Shown here piece after piece: positions 12,086-23,603 of a stretch of 64,000 nucleotides of DNA. The DNA is taken from contig CANUEZ040000161.1 of assembly GCA_948099385.1 (NCBI GenBank), positions 2,852,001 through 2,916,000 of the forward strand. The letters are read 5' to 3'. Within the stretch, counting starts at the first letter, position 1, and each line of letters starts with the position of its first letter. The notes beneath the pieces are model-generated. The model was not told the DNA's origin. It made no database searches and saw only the letters and a program-made list of their open reading frames with translations. This DNA comes from Fasciola hepatica (taxonomy: Eukaryota > Platyhelminthes > Trematoda > Plagiorchiida > Fasciolidae). Made by a program: the position numbers and the translations under genes.

Positions 12086-13345
12086 AGTGTAGTGACGCTT
12101 GGGTGTGGAAGATGTCAGATTCTGCCTTCTTTTCTCGCAGCCTAAGTGAACAAATTAAAATCCCAGTTCGGGAGACAACCCAGGCAGAATCTAGTGCACA
12201 AATTTACACGTCCGCCTTCCACAATCTTGCATGAAGCCACTACTGATTATAAGCAGGCAGCCAGATCTCTAAAATATGTGAGGCGCGGTCACATGGGAAG
12301 AAACTAGATTAAATGGAAACAGAAGACAGCTGAACACGGCTTTCACTCTCCTACAAGCCACCGTATTGGTGCAGTGATCCTTAGCCTAGATAGAGGCTCC
12401 CGCAAAACCAAAAAACGGCTGATGTATTGTACGATCGGTCGTCCCCTTTCTTAGCCACTGGCTGTCAGAACGTGATGTAGTGAGGAGAGTCATCGGGCTC
12501 GACCTTGAAAGCTGACAAAAAATTAGGTGCGGTCGAAGAATTCCAAAAATATATTCTCGTTTAAGAGAATCCCGGTGGACACTTAGAAGGTCTGGAGCTT
12601 GGAAGTCGATGGTCGCAATAAAAGTCGCTCCTGGGCGAAAGGTGTAGGGATCTGCCTCTGTGGCATCGCACAACATAATGCTATGCGTTACCCACCATCT
12701 CGCAGAGCGACGTCGATTCTATACCTATTTTGAACTCAAAGGGAACATGTGACAGTGCTTGGTTTGCGTGGCGTAGCACATAAACTCCTAGTACAGTGAG
12801 GTGTCCTATATCTAACACTTTAAGTTGGCACAGTTTTGCCTTCCTTAAAGCCTTTATCGCTGCCACTTCTAAACAACTTCCAAACTGTTGAGTTCCTTTC
12901 CCTTATTTTCCTCTTTTTATACTTGTAATTTTATTCTCTTCTTTTAGGTTCTGTACTAGATCTCCAGTAGCTTCTGTAAATGTATCAGAAAGGGTGAGAA
13001 CCTTCAGTATCAATCACGCAAGCTCCACCTTGGCTGTTCAGAGGAGGAATCAAAGAACATCAGCCTCGAAATCTCACTTTTGAAGCAGGCTGGGTGTTGT
13101 GGTACCATGTCCCATCGTTCAGTGGGGCCTGAGGTTGACAATGGTTATTCTGGGAGCCGCTTGCCTTGGGGAACAGGAAGCGGGTGCCCCGAAAATTTGG
13201 AGTTCCACGTCACCGTCGCGACCCCTATAAGTGAGGCCATTTCGTCATGCAGACGGAGCTCGTGAGGGCTTCTGAGGCTCTGGGTGGAAGACGCTGGATA
13301 CGGATTTGGCTCAAGCCTCCATATCCAGGGATCCAATACCACCTG
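12086..13345 (+). repeat. R3: family D 3' UTR, copy 1 (uninterrupted)
   Basis: About 1.25 kb homologous by eye to 21166-21505 plus 23604-24620. Shared blocks: tgtagtgacgcttgggtg, agg(c/t)gc...catgggaaga, gctcccgcaaaaccaaaaa, gggatctgcctc, cagtgaggtgtccta, a pyrimidine-rich tract near 12890-12955, cctcgaaatctcacttttga and ggctcaagcctccatatcc. Both long copies follow directly on family D ORF2 ends, so this is most simply the element's 3' UTR. The terminal (CTGAA)n tail seen in the other copy is absent here because another LINE begins at about 13345. Confidence 0.65.
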
Positions 13346-14808
13346 GTCAGCATCGGTTCACGTCTAAGCAAAAGCGATCATGTGCTGATCAAGTTTATGC
13401 TCCGCCTCAAGCATTCAAAGTCACACGAAAGTGGCGCGGGTTTTTCGAAAAGCTAAATGGTACCAAACCAAATACGAAAGCAATTAGGCTTCACTGCGGC
13501 TTAGAAGATCAAAAAAGCTGCGGTAGAAGAAAGGTTGCAGGCAATTAAGCGAAAAACCTTGGTGCTGCAGAACGAGTTTAGCCACTGCGAGGAAGCGGAC
13601 TCCAGAACAGGCCTAAATGGTGGACATCAGTGGTTAAAAGCCTAACCGGAAACGAGATGGGAGTTAGCAAGCATTTGAATCAATTAAAGGTAGAACAACG
13701 TGATTAGGATACACCGAATACACAAACCCAGCTGTCACCTTTTGAAGAAACGCAAGAGAAACTTTTTATCTGGCATTGACAAAAGCAGCTGCGCATAACC
13801 CCATGAAATAATTCAGAAGTAAGCATTCAGAAGTTTCTCTTGGGAGGAAAGTCGGAACACAGGTACCAGGCGGTGCAAGAGAAGTCCCTGACAATCGGAG
13901 CAAAGAGGAAGAGGGAGGGACCTTAAAACTGTGCTTCGAACGGATGGAGGACATTGATGGACACCAGAAGACCGATGGGAAGAGCCTGAAGTGCCTCACT
14001 AGTCCACCTCTTTGAAGACGACAATATTAAAGCTAGAGGAGTTGAACATGGACAAGTTAGTTGGGCCCGATGGCTTGCATCCGGCCATTATAAAACCTCT
14101 TGAGATAAGCAGACACGTCTATCAGCTATTTCTTGAAACTGTTAGGCAAGACGTGCGGCCAACCGACCGGAAGGCAGTGGCGTTAGCGGCCATGCACAAA
14201 AATGGATCGCTATTACAAGGGCAAATCACAGGCCAGTAGGCCTTACTTGTGTCCTTTGCAAACGTTTAGAAAAATTGGTAGGAGAACAAGTCTGCAAGCA
14301 TTTATCAGAACACAGGCTGGTAGGTGACGTACTTTATGGGTCAGTAATGGGAGGCCTAAGTTTCTCGGGCTCTTGGACGAAGTCACAACATAACCGGACG
14401 AAAGAGAAGAGGGGGAAGTTCGACAAGTAGAGTCAAGCAAGCAATTTGCCTCGGTGAATCCCCTACTGCTGCTGGGTAAGCCTAATACCCATGGAATAGA
14501 CGGAAATCTATAAAGTTGAATAGCTGATTTCCATTCAACAGAAAGAATTATTTAGAGTTAGAGGTGCAAATTTTGGACCATTATACGCGAAAAGCGATAC
14601 CCCTCAGGGGTCAGTTCGGGGACCAGTTCTATTCCTTTTCCATATAGGTGGCTTGGTTAAAACACGGATGCCCACTTAATATTTGCAGACTGTATGAAGG
14701 CTGTCTGATCAAGTCAGCGGGAGTAATTTGCCTGCAATACCGAGGAAGTGCTCAATTGGCCGGGTTTACGGGATACGCCGTTACCTGGAGATGAATTCTA
14801 GTATTCCT
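13345..14808 (+). pseudogene. CR1-like LINE, endonuclease end and RT, 5' part of a split copy
   Basis: Starts inside the endonuclease: a frame reads SRLSKSDHVLIKFMLRL, equivalent to PLGKSDHxxIxF. RT blocks follow: NMDKLVGPDGLHPAIIKPL at 14045-14105, a LTCVLCKRLEKLVGEQV-like palm entry at 14240-14300, and SDTPQGSVRGPVLFLFHIGGL at 14595-14660. Motif C is damaged (LIFADC at about 14680). R2 then interrupts the copy, and homology resumes at 15193. Confidence 0.65.
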
Positions 14809-15192
14809 GCTACCAGGTACTAACCAAGTTCCAAGAATGGTCTATGGAACGGACAACGAGCTAAAAAAGACGGTAAAAGTCGGTTGAATATGTGAGGCAC
14901 GATTTGTGTTGAAACAATGTCGTTCACGCTTACGTTTTGGAGCGACGCTGGACGCTGTACTAGCTAAGGAAGCTGAAAGTTCAACCATCCGCAGGCAGAG
15001 CAGTCAAAAATGTGCTTTCCAGTTGGCGGGAACCAGTTGTCCGTACAGGAAGCAGACAAACAAAGCACAGCCCTGTGGCATCGAACAACGTACAAAATGC
15101 TGAGAGCTAAGTGCTTATTGGTTATGTTTGTCTACATTAATTTTTCGTCATGAATTTACACATTCAAACTCAATGATCTCCAGGTCGCTACA
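14809..15192 (+). repeat. R2 repeat, near-intact copy inserted in a LINE
   Basis: About 384 bp, nearly identical to 45098-45478. It begins at ccaggtac(t/g)aac and ends at ctccag(g/a)tcgctac. It sits inside a CR1 copy whose coding homology resumes immediately to the right (15193), which shows R2 is mobile or was transferred as a unit. It contains a 65-aa frame (14906-15103) conserved in the other copy, with no recognisable domain. A short direct match (GCTAC) at both edges may be a target duplication. Confidence 0.7.
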
Positions 15193-15870
15193 GAGTCATC
15201 TACTATCCAGAGCATGAATAGGTTCGACAGTAACAGGAGAGAACGGACCTTCCACTGTTAAAGCGACGCAACGGATAAAAAAGGACTTGGGTGCTTTTAT
15301 GGCCGCAGACTTCAACTGGGTTCAGTAGGGCAAGCTTGCTGCCCGCCGAGCTCGTGAGTATCCTTTAGACCTGGGTCAACAAACCCACTCAAATGAGTGG
15401 AAGTGTTCTTACTTCAGTACAAAGCAACAGCGGGAGCCACATGGACTTCAGTGCACAGGCTCGGGCATCTTAAAGCAAAAAGATGAAGCCAGCATTGGAG
15501 CGGTTTAGTGGCTATCCACTAGGGTGAAGGAGGACCAGCGGGAAAATGCATAAAACCATCGACTGCGGGGTAAGGGGCTCTTTACTCTGGAGATAAGAAG
15601 ACGAGGGGCGGACCCCAATTCAGCCTTTGAAATTCCAAAACTTGTAATGGAAGTAGAAGCTGCGGATATTTTTGTGATGGCTGAAGGGGAGAGGACCAGT
15701 GGAGTGGCTAAAACCTTAGAAAATGAACAGAACACCAAAAGTGAAGGCAGACTTCTTTTGCAGTAGACTATCTGAGTAGTGGGACCGGCTGACCGGAGAG
15801 CTGGCGAGTTTGAAAGATGTGGAATCTGCCAAATAGTGCCAGACATTACATGGGAGGAGATGTTCCCGGG
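15193..15870 (+). pseudogene. CR1-like LINE, 3' part of the copy split by R2
   Basis: Continues the element at 13345-14808. Near 15285 the frame reads KDLGAFMAADFNW, the VKDLGVxxxxDL block downstream of the RT palm. Around 15500-15560 and 15770-15850 there are weak matches to ALERVQ and to FSxRxxxxWxRLxxxxxSxKDVES at the CR1 C-terminus. It is heavily decayed. Confidence 0.55.
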
Positions 15871-16409
15871 GGAAGGATTTTAAAGCCGAAAGGGGACACT
15901 GAGAGTAAAATAAGACCCGGAGTCCCGCAGAACAAAGCTGGGTTTGCTATTTACGCGAGGGCACTCAAATTAATAGCTCCCAATTATCACTACACAAGTT
16001 TGCCCCAAATGTTGAGGCTAGGTGCCACTTGGGTTTTCCTGGTTTGGAACGTGGAAAGCTTTTGTTTTTCCTCACAACCGGATCATTGGAAGGTCTACCA
16101 AATTGAGAAAACGGGAAGAACTTACCGATTTCACTGCTGTGGGTGCAGGCACGAATGCATGGTTTTGCGTTTTCCTGGGCCTTCCTGCCCCAACAACGGA
16201 CCTCATGAATTTAATGGCTAAGGGGGAAGACTTGTATGGCTTGAGGAGTTGTATTGTCTGTCCAACTGATCTAACGGGTCTTGGGAGGCTAGCTAGCTTT
16301 AGTCGAACCAATGATTCTGTGATCCTCCACGATTTCACAGAGAGCAGAACGAGTTGTGGCCATGAGCCCTGGCAGTAAAACCTCAGGTTTACCCAAACAA
16401 AAACCACTC
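15871..16409. other. Unassigned stretch
   Basis: Open frames of 111-134 aa on both strands (15817-16221 +, 16072-16407 -) without recognisable domains. Likely old 3' UTR of the preceding LINE or the distal 5' region of the next. Confidence 0.3.
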
Positions 16410-17057
16410 AGCCAGACAGTCCCCTACTTAGGGTGTGTGCTACTAAGGTTATGAATGTACCTGAAGCCACCGATCAGTCCTAACTGATCTGTGGCTTGTC
16501 TTGCTGCGGGGCTAATGGAAGTAGCCCGAGCAAGCTCGGCATTCCTTAAGGAACTGCCTGCAACTTAGCTGTTCTGGTGAGTGATTTGCACCTGATTTAC
16601 TGCAGCCTCTGAAATCGGGTGGCCTAGTGATTCTAGTTGCGGCGAAGTCGCCATTATTACTGATAACCGATTACCTGATACTGAATCTAGGTAGGCTCCC
16701 GGGGCATCTGAAATTCACGTGCCATTACTTCTCACCGCTGCTTGGAGATCTTTTCTGTGGTAGAGAAGTTTCGGGAGAAAAGACAACGGAATCTAACCGG
16801 TAAACCTGGGGCAAGCCTTGGGCTGCAGTCTTCAGTCTGATCATCGGAATAATGGAAGCCAGCTTGCCCGGGAATGCAGGCTGTCTTAATCATTTTTGTT
16901 TTTTTTTTGTAGCGTACTATTCTCCAGTTTCACCGTAGCTGTTTGGACTTGAGAATGTTAATTCGTATTTTCTCGTCACATTTAGCTGTCTTTATTGTGG
17001 AGCATAACTTTTCATAATCCGTGATGAAAGCAGAGTGGTTTATCACCATAAATTGAA
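16410..17057 (+). promoter_or_regulatory. 5' region of the family D LINE, with clustered hairpins
   Basis: Non-coding DNA directly before ORF1 of the family D LINE, GC-richer than its surroundings. Four hairpins can be seen in about 90 bases: 16464-16497 (13 pairs with one mismatch, 6-base loop), gggcta/tagccc at 16509-16527, cgagc/gctcg at 16527-16538 and the palindrome ttccttaaggaa at about 16542-16553. A T-run lies near 16899-16911. LINE 5' regions carry internal promoters and sometimes ribozymes; which applies here is not known. Confidence 0.45.
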
Positions 17058-18236
17058 ATGGCTGCTGCTGTCATAAAGAACACTGGGAAGGACAAAGGTG
17101 GTCAAAAGAAAAGCGAGGCACCACACGTAAGTGAGAATTGCGAGAAGGATGCGGACGAAGAAGGCGTTCTTTGTGAAGCCTGCGAAAGATGGTAATATAA
17201 GACAGTCGGTGAGGTTGCTAAGGAAGCATGTGAGATACCAATAAGACAAAAGTGCCTGAAGTTGTCCTGCATGAAATGCCAATTCGCAATGGGTAAATTT
17301 GGTTCAGGGGCAATAAGAGCAGCCGGAGGTGTGAGAACTAGTAACAAAGACTGGCAAAAGCATTCCTAAAACGAGCCTAGGTCCGAGGACTGCATTAATG
17401 AGGAAGACCATCGAGTGGAAGGTAAAGCCGAAGGCAGGCTGGGTAAACTTAGAGTGGGCAAAGGAAAGAAACTAAAGCAGTCTAGGAAACTAACCAGAGA
17501 CAAGCACTGGTCCATCGTGCGGGGCACTGAGGTCAATAAATCTGCAAGCCGTGAGGAGCAGCTTCCAAAAATCGCTACAAAACTAGAGGATCATGGCAAA
17601 TTATTAGGGATCCTACTCAAGGAAAGGAAGAATTTATGTCAACAGATTGGAACCCTAAAAAAGACTAGTGAAATAGCTACGGGGAGATATAGAAATGTGG
17701 TGATCCACGGAATTTAGGAACCGCATATAACGGAGAACAGTATGAGGAATAAGGCCAGGAGATGCCGTATTGTAAACTGCTTAAGATGCTTTCGTCTGTC
17801 TGACCAGGCGATAATAAAAAGAAGCCTGCGGCTAGGAAAATGGGAGCTGATATATCGGAAGCATGAAGAGGCCAAGAACCACCTTGGTGGGGTTCACAAA
17901 CCCAAGGCACACAGACAGGGTGCTGGCTGCCTCGGAAGGAGTCAGAAAGCTCTCAAAATGTCGTGTCTTCGTCGAGCCGGACGATGAGACTGGCAGGCAT
18001 AGTACTTTGAAATCTTCCAAGTGGGCATAGAGTCTATTGATCTGAAACCTCCAAATCTGGCAATAAGACAAACCATAGTATCCAAGGATGAGAGGTTTAC
18101 GGAGGACATCAGGTACTCCAACCTCGAAGGAGAGAAAAATTGTGCCGACAGAAAGATACTGCGATGGAGCGCAGTACTTTCTCCAGTAAAGCTTGTAAAC
18201 AAAATTGAGGAAAATAGGGCCAGCGGAACGGAATAA
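17058..18236 (+). pseudogene. Family D LINE ORF1 (PHD-like finger, coiled coil)
   Basis: ORF1 of a CR1-type LINE, a presumed RNA-binding/chaperone protein. The ATG at 17058 opens MAAAVIKNTGKDKGGQKK, followed by a Cys-rich segment VLCEACERW...CLKLSCMKC typical of the PHD-like finger in flatworm CR1 ORF1s. An in-frame TAA follows the W of the finger near 17195. A Lys-rich, probably coiled-coil stretch lies at 17415-17690 (KIATKLEDHGKLLGILLKER), then RNVVIHGI and RLSDQAIIKRSLRLGKWEL, resembling the RRM-like/C-terminal part of such ORF1s. Several stops and frame changes make it non-functional. Confidence 0.65.
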
Positions 18237-18239
18237 ACG

Positions 18240-21165
18240 GGAGCTGCCCTCGAGCTCAAGGTTCGGGAGCTTCAGAAGTCACTGTGAATGCCCTAGGAAG
18301 GAAAGGCTGCTAGATTCCGGGGGCTTGCCTATTATATACACGAATGCCTGCAGCTTTCACAACAAGTGGGATGAATACCAGCAGCATTGGGCGATGCATG
18401 GATAGTTTCTCTTACCGGGACGCGGCTTACCCCACAGGGTGTTGTCACTGACGCCTGTGTGGGGGCTTGGTACAGTGCGGGAAGGATAGGGACGATGGTA
18501 GATTAGGTGGTGGAGTGCTGTTGCTGGTTACAAAGCTCTTGTGCCAGCAAGAATGAATAGAAAAGGGGTTACCAAATTTGCAGTTTATTAGCTGTATAAT
18601 TTGAACTCAGAGAGGCCCTGTCACTCTCCTTTGAGTTGACCGAAGGTCTTCCTCTACCAGAGCCGAGGGTGCTGAGCTACTGGCGGTGAGTGACAGCAGG
18701 TAATGATGAAGCAGTGCTCATCATGAGGGACTTCAAAGTCCAAGAAACAGACTGGGAATTGGAGACTGCACCACCGGGATCTTCCCGAGGTGCACCTCTG
18801 CAAGTCCTACAAGGAGAAGAGTTCATCTAACACTTGCAGCGGGGAAGGCTTTGAAGGGTAAACCAGGACTCTGCGATACCTGATTTAGTAATGGCGAGAT
18901 ATGAAGGGGGCTTAGGTCTAGTGGTCATCACAGCACCACTAGGGAAGAGGGATCGCTGGGTGATAGACATCGAACTGATGGAAAGTGAAAGTGCACCGCC
19001 GGACACTTACCGCCGCAAGCTGGGCGGGCTGAAGACCCCGGAGCTAGTGGATGCTGCGGCGGAACTGAATTGAGAGATTACTCATGGCTGCGTATAAGAG
19101 AAGTGGAATCATATCAAGGGGACCATAAAGCCACTTCTGGACGCTTTTGTACCGTTAGTGAGGACTAAACGAAATGGTTTGCTGCTGTGGTGGAAGTCCA
19201 GGGCAAGGAAAGCACAGGCTAGAAAAAGCAAAGCTAGACGCAGTTTCGGGAAGGAGGGAGCTATAAAGAACTACTGGAATATATGACGGCTCGTGGAAGG
19301 GCTCTGAGATCCTAACTGGAATGAAGAAGTCAGTACGAAGGAAGGCTGGTTTGAGGGGCAAAACACAATCCAAAGGCATACTCTAATTACTTCCTGTCAA
19401 TGTCAACCCTACGGGTTGCAGCTGGTAATGTAAAAGATTCGAGGGAAGAAAACAGTGAAACGAAAGAAGGCAACACCAATGTATTGTTTCACTACTTCGA
19501 TGGAGAGCATAGCAGAGATGGCCGTAGAAATATGCCTAGTCTCTCTCTACTCAGCGGGGCAAGAACGTCACCCGTCCAAATAAAGGAAGACGAAGTTAGG
19601 CAAGAGTTAGCAGGACTAGAATCACTCAAAGAAGCAGGCCCAGGTGAAGTTTGTCCGGCCCTGTTGAAGCGATTAACCAACATGCCGGCCGAACCTCTTT
19701 CCCAGCTATTCAACCGGTCTCTGCGGAACTGTCAGCTGCCAAGAAACCGGAAGCTGCCGCAAGTGTTGCTAGTACACAAGGTGGGAGTAGAAAAGCGGTT
19801 CCCGGCTACAGATCTTTAAGCCTGATATCTTTAGTGTTGGAGGTCATTGAAAGGATTCTACGAAACCAAGTGGTTGCCTTCCTATCCGGGAGTTGGGTGA
19901 TAAGTGTGTACCAGCATGGCCTCACGATAAAGAGACCATGCACGACAGATTTCGTATGTTTCCTGGATGAAGTTACGAGGAGACTTGTCGACCGCGAAAA
20001 GTTGGAAGTCTGTTACTTGGACTCCAGGAAAGCCGCCGACTCAGTAAACCATAGGCTGCCAGTGCACGAACTTCGAGCCTGTGGAATCGACCCATCATTG
20101 AGTGGCTGGATGGTTGATTTCTTAGAGAAAGAAGGTTCTACATAGATGCGGTGGTTCGTGGGTTCAGTATGGGTAAGGTTGTCAGTGGAGTCCCACAGGG
20201 GCCGGTGCTTGGACCATTGCCGTGTGTGGTATACATAAGCGGCCTAGTCCATGAGCTGGATTTCACAAACTGTTTGCCGACGACGTGAAGATAGTGGGAG
20301 ATCCTAGGGTAAGTGCCCTACAAGGTGGCCTAGATAAGGGGTCCCAGTAGTACACAGAGCGGGAGCTCCCACCCAACACCACTAAGTGCTGGCGACTAGC
20401 CGAGGAAAGCCCCCGGGTGAGCCTAAGGGAACTTGGGGAGGGAGACTCCGGCGTGGCTTTGGAAGTGACTGGTACGGTCAAAGATCTGGGGGTTTCCATT
20501 CCCCCTGGCTTCAAAACCCAGAGGCAATATTTGGAAGCCACAGGGAGAGGTAGTGATGCCTTCTCGCAGCTAATGAGAACTGTTGTCTACCGGAAGCCGT
20601 GGGTGCTGCTGCCGTTCTACACAATCTACTCGAGGCAGCTTCTGGAGTGTGCCGTTCAAGTTTGACATCCAAATCTTATTCGGGACAGGCAACCACCTGA
20701 AGGAGTGAAGAAGGTTCACACGGGCGTTTACTGAGCTCCGAAACAGGCCATATGGAGACAGGCTTAGAGAACTGAGGCCGTTCTCTCTGGGACGAAGAGA
20801 AGTAAGGGCAGGTCTCATGGAAGCGTTTAGGTTTATGTGAGGCATTTCGGACTTGTGAGGACTTTAGCTGATCCAAGGAAACAAATGAGAGGTTCACAGG
20901 ACACGAGCTGAAGCTTGTGAAAATCCGTTGCAATACGGTAGTAAGGAAAGGTTTATTCTCCCGACGAGTATTAAATCAATGGAATAAACTTCTACCCTCG
21001 GTGGCCTGGGCCAAGACGGTCGTCGATTTCAACAGAGAGATGCGCACCGGGACAGCACGATTGAAGACCCTGAGTAGAATGGCAGACTACCTCATAACAT
21101 CCTGGGTAACTAGTATTGCTCTAGGCTACATCAAAAAGTTTTCACCGGGAAACAGAAGATCTGGG
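18240..21165 (+). pseudogene. Family D LINE ORF2 (endonuclease-reverse transcriptase), decayed
   Basis: Endonuclease entry at 18322-18380 (IIYTNACSFHNKWDEY) and a MRDFKVQETDWEL block near 18725, equivalent to GDFNxPxTDW but with catalytic residues changed. RT: LESLKEAGPGEVCPALLKRL at 19615-19680, NRSLRNCQLPRN, LDSRKAADSVNHR (motif A) at 20020-20055, SGVPQGPVLGP (motif B) near 20185-20215, LFADDVKIVG (motif C, FADD intact) at about 20272-20301, then VKDLGVSIPPGF near 20478. The C-terminal motif LFSRRVLNQWNKLLP lies at 20953-21000. Frame changes at nearly every block show it is dead. It is followed by R3, its 3' UTR. Confidence 0.75.
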
Positions 21166-21505
21166 TCGTGCAGTGATGCTCGGGTGCGGATAACGCTGAA
21201 ATCCAAAAGCTGTCGCTAACCTACAAGAGTTAACTGAAATTCAGTTTCAAAGGCTAGCCGGGAAAAATTGAGTTTACCCAAAGTCACATCCGTTTTACAC
21301 ACTTCTGCGTGACACCACTACGGAATAAAAAGCCTATGACCGCGCACACTGCCAAATCGCTGCCACATGTGAGGTGCAAGCGTATGGGAAGAGATTGGCA
21401 ATAATCGAAACAAGAGGCAGCTTAACACAACTCCCATTGACCTCCTCAAAGAACTCGCCGAAATGGAGCGGTGACCACTTGTCTGGCGGAGGGCTCCCAC
21501 GAAAC
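21166..21505 (+). repeat. R3 (family D 3' UTR), left part, interrupted by Penelope
   Basis: Matches 12086-12415 of the uninterrupted R3 copy: gcagtgatgctcgggtgcgg, acatgtgaggtgcaagcgtatgggaagaga and gggctcccacgaaaccaaaaacc. Homology stops here and resumes at about 23604, so the intervening 2.1 kb is an insertion. Confidence 0.65.
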
Positions 21506-21537
21506 CAAAAACCAAAGGCTGTTGCGAGAAACCAAGG

Positions 21538-22015
21538 CGTAGGCGAACATGCGTTTTTGATTATTTCATTCTCCAGCCGATTACAATCACATTTATACGA
21601 AACAAAATAAGGGAAGTAAAAGAACACATTTGTTAAGTTAGTCAATCAGTCAGTCAGTCACTCAGTCGATCGATTGGCTGGCCGACTAATCGATAGATGA
21701 ACAGGGGACACGATAAAATTACGCATCGTCGCTAGAAGCCTGGATCGGCATCACATTCGGGCATGACGTCATCGACCTTCGGCCACGGAAGTTCAAGTGC
21801 TTGGACCGGCTTCTTTTGTGAACAAAGCTTGGGCCGCAGTGGCCGGATGCTGATTGCCTCGGCCGTCGCTGATGTCCTATGTCTGACTGATTGTGACTCA
21901 TTCGGTTGAGCCCTGTATAGGACACTGAATGATGTAGCCGGATCAACCTTGTGGCCTGTGTCTAACAGATGAGCGAGAATGGAGCTCGATACAGCTCCTC
22001 TTCCTCCAAGCTGAA
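21538..22015 (-). repeat. Penelope inverted arm (left)
   Basis: Reverse complement of 23110-23565 with only a few differences by eye. It contains the 3' UTR signature (tcagtcagtcagtcactcagtcgatcgattgg) and a minus-strand coding tail. On the minus strand, sequence to about 22070 extends slightly further 5' into the element than the right arm does. Confidence 0.8.
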
Positions 22016-22149
22016 GCCAGCGTAGTTGGTGCTCTTTATTGCGTATTGGGGATATCAAACCCCAAACCATGGCTTTCTAACAAAAAAGCATATAGATTAA
22101 CTCAAGGGGTTTCAACGGAATCGACAGATAATTCTCGGTAGACGGGCTA

Positions 22150-23150
22150 GAGGAAGTGGGGTAGTGGTGATGAATGGTGGTGAGTATGTTTCCAAGCTGT
22201 TGGACATATTGGCTGATGGATCTAAATTCACTCACGATTTATCGAGAAAAGACCAAACGGATCGTGCAGAGAAAGAAACTACTAACGTATTGAGGAATTT
22301 TGAAGGTCGATGGATATATATCGTCCGGTTCTTTTGGGAAACTCAAACCTGTGGGTTCAACTATGCCTCGTCTTTATGGGTTACCAAGTTCACAGACCTG
22401 ACTTACTCTTTCATCCAATTTTATCTATGACTAACTCGGTCCATCGTGCTGCAGCAACATGGTTGGTAGGACTCCTGAGGCAAGTTCGACAAAGGCTTGT
22501 CAGGCACACGCCTAGTGGCAGCTTTCAGTTCGTTGAGACCATCAAAGATGTGAACGTATAAAGGAAGCAGATGATTTCATTAGAGGTGAAATCTCTGTTC
22601 ACCAATGTACCCCTCGCAGAAAAGGTGCACTTCGTTTGCGCGTTCATTGAACGGGAAGGTATACCGATACAAATTCCGAAGGATAACTTGAAAGAATTTT
22701 TTTGGGGTGCGAGCCTAATGTATGATTCCTACTCTACGGAGCAAACTAGAGACACAAATATGGTGTCCCAATGGAATCCCTCTTGGGTCCAATTCTTGCC
22801 GATATCTTTATGGCCAAAGTGGAGGCCAGTGGACTGAATGCAACTGTAGAGGGGTGAACTCATTACTACCGTTACGCAGATGGCATATTTTTTGTTGGTG
22901 AGCGGCATTTGAAAGTGGGAGAAGTGATCAAATTATTCAACGCTGCACACCTAGCTATAACATTTCCGGTTGGGACAGAACTTGACAATCATCTCCTGTT
23001 TTTCGATGTTGCTTTGACAAGAGGTCCGGACGGCTTCATCCAAAGAAGAGTTCACAGGAAAACAACATGGACTGGGCAATATACAAAATTCCACAGGAGC
23101 TGTATCGAGCTCCATTCTCGCTCATCTGTTAGACACAAGCCACAAGGTTG
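22150..23150 (+). pseudogene. Penelope-like reverse transcriptase (broken)
   Basis: Penelope RT, related to telomerase RT; it would reverse transcribe element RNA. N-terminal block VVVMNGGEYVSKLLDILAD at 22160-22220; MGYQVHRPDLLFHPILSMTNSV, equivalent to LPKVHKxxxPLRPILSMxxS, at 22375-22440; ISLEVKSLFTNVPL (motif A) at 22573-22615; RYADGIFFVGE (motif C) at 22870-22900, where the second catalytic Asp of YxDD is Gly; and DNHLLFFDVALTR at 22984-23025 with KTTWTGQYTKFH at 23058. Several frameshifts and an internal deletion follow. It is inactive. Confidence 0.8.
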
Positions 23151-23565
23151 ATCCGGCTACATCATTCAGTGTCCTATACAGGGCTCAACCGAATGAGTCA
23201 CAATCAGTCAGACATAGGACATCAGCGACGGCCGAGGCAATCAGCATCCGGCCACTGCGGCCCAAGCTTTGTTCACAAAAGAAGCCGGTCCAAGCACTTG
23301 AACTTCCGTGGCCGAAGGTCGATGACGTCATGCCCGAATGTGATGCCGATCCAGGCCTCTAGCGACGATGCGTAATTTTATCGTGTCCCCTGTTCATCTA
23401 TCGATTAGTCGGCCAGCCAATCGATCGACTGAGTGACTGACTGACTGATTGACTAACTTAACAAATGTGTTCTTTTACTTCCCTTATTTTGTTTCGTATA
23501 AATGTGATTGTAATCGGCTGGAGAATGAAATAATCAAAAACACATGTTCGCTTATGTTTTGCTTC
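23110..23565 (+). repeat. Penelope inverted arm (right), element 3' end
   Basis: Codes the end of the element ORF in broken frames, then a 3' UTR with gactgagtgactgactgactgattgacta. Perfect or near-perfect complement of 21538-22015. The arm ends at aatgaaataatcaaaaa in both orientations, followed by related tgttcgc sequence. Confidence 0.8.
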
Positions 23566-23603
23566 CTGATGGTAATCAAGAGCTTTTTTCGTATACTCAT
23601 GAA

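Larger units (their letters stand above)
21506..23603 (+). mobile_element. Penelope-like element nested in R3, with inverted partial copy at its left end
   Basis: About 2.1 kb insertion into R3. A + strand RT body at 22150-23150 is preceded by a minus-strand copy of the element's own 3' end (21538-22015) and followed by the same sequence in + orientation (23110-23565). Inverted, 5'-truncated partner copies are a known habit of Penelope-like elements. Both arms encode the C-terminal tail (HLLDTGHKVDPATSFSVLYR and a closing ELPWPK). The middle of the element, including most of a GIY-YIG endonuclease if it had one, is missing. Confidence 0.8.
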
